NCBI GenBank assembly: GCA_963819695.1
Contig: CAWFXD010000001.1
Location: 2,046,001-2,110,000 of the forward strand
DNA: 64,000 nt
Direction of reading: 5' to 3'
From: DASZIT01 sp963819695
GTDB taxonomy: Bacteria > Actinomycetota > Acidimicrobiia > Acidimicrobiales > RAAP-2
Shown here: in pieces, positions 61,382-64,000 of the stretch
How the letters are laid out: each line of letters begins with the position of its first letter
Position numbering within the stretch: the first letter of the stretch is position 1
Made by a program: the position numbers and the translations under genes
Notes under the pieces: generated by a model
What the model saw: only the letters and a program-made list of their open reading frames with translations
Database searches by the model: none
Told to the model about the DNA's origin: nothing

Positions 61382-62110
61382 TTACCTGCGGGCAGTCTTG
61401 CGGACGGCCCTCTTGGCAGTCTTCCGGGCGGGGGCTTTGCGGGCCGGAGCCTTGCGCACTGCCTTCTTGGCCGCCGGGCGCTTCCGGGCCGGAGCCTTGC
61501 GCACTGCCTTCTTGGCGGTTGCCTTCTTGGCTGCCGGGCGCTTCCGGGCCGGAGCCTTGCGCACTGCCTTCTTCGCCGCCGACTTCTTGGCGGGGCGCTT
61601 CCGGGCCGGAGCCTTGCGCACTGCCTTCTTGGCGGTTGCCTTCTTGGCGGGGCGCTTCCGGGCCGGAGCCTTGCGCACTGCCTTCTTCGCCGCCGACTTC
61701 TTGGCGGGGCGCTTCCGGGCCGGAGCCTTGCGCACTGCCTTCTTGGCGGTTGTCTTCTTGGCGGCAGTCTTGCGGGCCGGGGCCTTTCGGACTGCCTTCT
61801 TCGCAGCTTTCTTCACTGCCATGGGTGCTCCCTCCTTGGAGTTCAGCGCGTTTTTGAACGCTGAACTGGTGGCGAACCGGACACCTTTCGACGCCGGGAT
61901 CGGAACCGCTGCACCGGTCCGCGGATTTCGACCCAGACGAGGGGCACGATCGATCGGGTTGAACGTCCCAAAACCAATTACCGTGACCTTCCGTCCAGAC
62001 TGAACCGCGGTGACGACCGAATCGAACAGGGCGTCAACCACATCCTCCACAGTCCGGCGAGCCAACGATGTCGACTCACTGACTGCTCGGACGAGTTGTG
62101 ACTTGTTCAC
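61382..62110 (-). CDS. hup: HU protein with long Lys/Ala/Arg/Pro tail
   Basis: A 242-residue histone-like protein. Residues 1-95 are HU: NKSQLVRAVSESTSLARR, GRKVTVIGFGTFNPIDRAPRLGRNPRTG for the DNA arm, and VRFATSSAFKNAL. After residue 103 the tail is built from repeated KKAVRKAPARKRPAKK units, very basic, like mycobacterial HupB and eukaryotic H1. Such tails neutralise DNA and compact it, and are often acetylated. Start GTG 62110 follows GGAGGTGATT, a full ribosome binding site; the frame above is a shadow. Terminator 61321-61348 lies beyond. Confidence 0.94.
   Translation of the reverse strand: MNKSQLVRAVSESTSLARRTVEDVVDALFDSVVTAVQSGRKVTVIGFGTFNPIDRAPRLGRNPRTGAAVPIPASKGVRFATSSAFKNALNSKEGAPMAVKKAAKKAVRKAPARKTAAKKTTAKKAVRKAPARKRPAKKSAAKKAVRKAPARKRPAKKATAKKAVRKAPARKRPAKKSAAKKAVRKAPARKRPAAKKATAKKAVRKAPARKRPAAKKAVRKAPARKAPARKTAKRAVRKTARR
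61420..61800 (-). repeat. Tandem repeats in the HU tail gene
   Basis: Degenerate DNA repeats of about 54-66 bases, six to seven copies, each coding GTGCGCAAGGCTCCGGCCCG with small variations and joined by alternating KKSAA and KKATA units. Copies are nearly identical at the base level, which points to recent duplication or gene conversion, and makes copy number an unstable trait that should vary between strains. Confidence 0.8.
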
Positions 62111-62494
62111 AATCACCTCCACAGCGATACACAATCAGAAACAATCAAAATGCGTTTTTAGGCCCAGGTCAAGGACCCTGCCGCGTTTCGGCGCGCACAA
62201 ACGATTGGTGTACGCAACCGAATTCGAGACGCGATCTTCGCGTCGACGGGATCATCAGCTGCAGTGTGAAATTGCCCGTGGACAAAAACTCCTTTGTTTG
62301 CAAGGCTTATTTGCCTAGGAAGGCGGCAGGCGGTTGCTTCCGAACCTCGGTGCCAGCCGACGAAACATGACATGGCGCGCCCCGACAACCGTGTAAAGAA
62401 GAAATGAGATTTTTTTTGCAAACATCCGACAAACGGCGCGAAACACGAGAATTGCGCGCCCGCGCGCGCAACATCGGCCTCGGCATCGTTCGGT
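62111..62494. other. Lower-GC intergenic region between HU and the VirD4-type gene
   Basis: About 385 bases with AT-rich islands (a T8 run near 62410) in an otherwise GC-rich segment. It must hold the HU promoter on the minus strand and any promoter for the VirD4-type gene. I see no clear -35/-10 pair and no coding frame. The frame of the VirD4-type gene is open back to about 62408 but has no start codon there. Confidence 0.45.
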
Positions 62495-63871
62495 GTGTAC
62501 CTCGGACATGATGCCGACGGTTGGCAGTTCGTTCCGCCCGAATTGTCAGTCATGATCCTGGGTCCACCACGCTCGGGAAAGACGTCCAGCTTGATCATCC
62601 CGAACGTATTGGCGGCCAATGGTCCGGTTGTCTCCACCTCCACCAAGCCGGACGTGCTCGACGCCACCAGTGCCGCTCGATCACAATTCGGGAGGTGCCT
62701 GTTGTTCGATCCCACTGGTTCGGTCGCTCCCACTGGCGATCTCCAACCCCTGCACTGGTCGCCGTTGCAATCGTCTCGGACCTGGGAAGGGGCCATGACC
62801 ACCGCCCGGTCCCTGGTGCAGGTGGCGGCATCCTCGGGATCACGGGGGATGGTGCGCCCCGAGACCTCCCACTGGAACGAGCGGGCCCAGTCCATGCTGG
62901 CCCCACTTCTCTTCGCCGCCGCCTTGGAGGGGTCGGACATGCGGAAGGTTCTGACCTGGGTGGACCGCCGAAAGTCCCTTCCCGCCATGACCGTCCTGGC
63001 CGCCACCCCCGGGGGGGTCGCCGATCTGGCCGCCAACGCCCTCGAGGGCCTGGCCGCCACCGACGAGAGGGAGTTGAGCGGCATCTGGTCCACCGCGTCG
63101 GGCGCCCTCACCGGCTTCCGGACCGAGCACGCCCTGGCGGTCACCGTCGATCCCGACTTCGACGCCCACCGATTCGCGTCGTCGGGCGACACCATCTATG
63201 TCTGCGCTCCGGCTCACCGCCAAGCCCAGGTCGCCCCGTTGGTGGTTGGACTGGTCGAGGATGTCCGTAACGCCGCCTACCAATGCGCCGCCGGCCGCGG
63301 GCCCGATGCGCCGCCGCGAGCGCCGGTGCTGCTCGCGCTCGACGAGGTGGCCAACATCGCCCCCCTTCCTCAGCTGCCGGCGATGATCAGCGAGGGCGGT
63401 GGCCAAGGGGTGGTCACGCTGGCCTGCCTGCAGGATCTCTCTCAGGCTCGGCAGCGCTGGGCGGACGAGGCCGAGGGATTCCCTTCGCTGTTCGGATGCA
63501 CGGTGGTACTTCCGGGCATCGGCGATGTACGGACCCTCGAAGCCCTGTCCACCTTGGCCGGCGACGAGGAGATCGCCGCCCGGTCGGTGTCGGCCGGGCG
63601 GGCGCCCTCCGGACATCCGCTTTCCGACATGGTCACCGGCGGACGCCACCAGGTTGGCGAATCCGCTACCACCCAGTGGCGCCGACGCCTGCCTGCCGAT
63701 CTCATCGCCAGAGGCTCCCGGGGCCTGGCGCTGGCCTTCGACGATCGGAACCAACCGAGCTGGATTCGGTTGGCCCCCGCGGACGCGGTCGACCCGTGGA
63801 AGACGTTGACCGAGGCGGGGCGAGCCCGCCACCGACCACCGCGCCGACTCGAACCCGGCATCCAACGCTGA
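62495..63871 (+). CDS. VirD4/TraG-type conjugation or secretion coupling ATPase, no membrane helices
   Basis: Hexameric FtsK/HerA-type coupling ATPase, 458 residues. Walker A LGPPRSGKTSSLIIPNVLAANGP, VSTSTKPDVLDATS (contact with PVVSTSTK typical of actinobacterial TraG), Walker B VLLALDEVANIAPLPQLPAMISEGGGQG and LACLQDLSQARQRW. Normally two N-terminal membrane helices precede Walker A; here only about 20 residues do, and the start GTG 62495 has no ribosome binding site. It may be a soluble homologue, or the membrane part is in a separate gene outside the window. No relaxase or mating-pair gene is visible. Confidence 0.82.
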   Translation: MYLGHDADGWQFVPPELSVMILGPPRSGKTSSLIIPNVLAANGPVVSTSTKPDVLDATSAARSQFGRCLLFDPTGSVAPTGDLQPLHWSPLQSSRTWEGAMTTARSLVQVAASSGSRGMVRPETSHWNERAQSMLAPLLFAAALEGSDMRKVLTWVDRRKSLPAMTVLAATPGGVADLAANALEGLAATDERELSGIWSTASGALTGFRTEHALAVTVDPDFDAHRFASSGDTIYVCAPAHRQAQVAPLVVGLVEDVRNAAYQCAAGRGPDAPPRAPVLLALDEVANIAPLPQLPAMISEGGGQGVVTLACLQDLSQARQRWADEAEGFPSLFGCTVVLPGIGDVRTLEALSTLAGDEEIAARSVSAGRAPSGHPLSDMVTGGRHQVGESATTQWRRRLPADLIARGSRGLALAFDDRNQPSWIRLAPADAVDPWKTLTEAGRARHRPPRRLEPGIQR

Positions 63872-64000
63872 GCGCGCCCCGCCGGTCACCTCCCGAGCCC
63901 CAGGTCGCGCCGTTGTTGGCGCCATAGTTGGTCTGAACGGCCCAACTGACGATTCGGCACCGGTTCTCGTCCATTCCGGCCATCGACGTTGGTCAAGGCA
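63872..64000 (-). other. Window edge, possible C-terminus of an exported protein
   Basis: On the minus strand the frame reads from the edge ENRCRIVSWAVQTNYGANNG, then ATWGSGGD, and stays open into the antisense of the VirD4-type gene. The Asn/Gly-rich composition suggests an extracellular protein, but no stop or start can be placed. No call beyond that. Confidence 0.2.

Noticed and set aside
1..64000. tRNA or rRNA genes
   Set aside because: No cloverleaf with TTCRA T-loop or rRNA-conserved segment was recognised in the intergenic regions I read. A covariance search would be needed to exclude them fully.

Overview
The window is a high-GC actinobacterial chromosome segment. Kgd, F420 biosynthesis (CofC), a GTP-type PEPCK, HU with a lysine-rich tail, a MurF with a membrane N-terminus and tightly overlapping ATGA/GTGA operons point to Actinomycetota, and my best guess is class Acidimicrobiia. 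No rRNA, tRNA, CRISPR array or insertion sequence was recognised. Many conserved genes are split by one-base shifts, nearly all a net extra base, so I treat most as sequence errors and annotate the restored gene as one feature.

Layout. 1-7.1 kb: 3' part of pckG, an MFS transporter, an Lrp-type sensor domain, an SDR, an AMACR-like CoA enzyme, galactokinase and a decayed vapBC pair. 7.2-15.1 kb: PH-domain protein, Ddl, MurF, an alpha/beta hydrolase, a compact UvrD-type helicase and an FtsH-like protease. 15.3-21.7 kb: first prepilin operon, including a 1080-residue prepilin with cysteine-paired repeats. 22.2-25.0 kb: RHH antitoxin, XthA, a FabZ-like protein, and an NYN ribonuclease fused to a Lys/Ala linker and an S1-like domain. 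25.0-34.2 kb: a ten-gene corrinoid import and salvage operon led by a cobalamin riboswitch (btuF-btuC-btuD-cobO-cbiZ-cobU-cobS-cbiB-cobD-bluB/cobT). 34.2-44.6 kb: sugar kinase, AbrB antitoxin, PhyH oxygenase, CutA, M20 peptidase, Kgd, QueC-QueE, HU. 44.7-48.3 kb: hydrolase and a second prepilin operon. 48.6-55.3 kb: acyl-CoA dehydrogenase, RNase HII, MatB-like ligase, GH38 mannosidase. 55.3-64 kb: VOC protein, CobQ, adenylate cyclase, GpsA, CofC, PIG-L deacetylase, HU with a long tail, and a VirD4-type ATPase.

How parts fit together. The corrinoid operon covers uptake (BtuFCD), adenosylation (CobO), remodelling (CbiZ, CobD, CbiB), nucleotide loop assembly (CobU, CobS, CobT) and lower-ligand synthesis (BluB); the distant CobQ adds cobyric acid amidation. 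The two prepilin operons lie 27 kb apart on the same strand and share architecture (prepilin, PilW-like prepilin, large PilX-like protein). Each is preceded by a sigma28/WhiG-like promoter with the same -10 octamer GCCGATGA and a 16-bp spacer. That shared control of two pilus-tip modules is the most interesting signal in the window.
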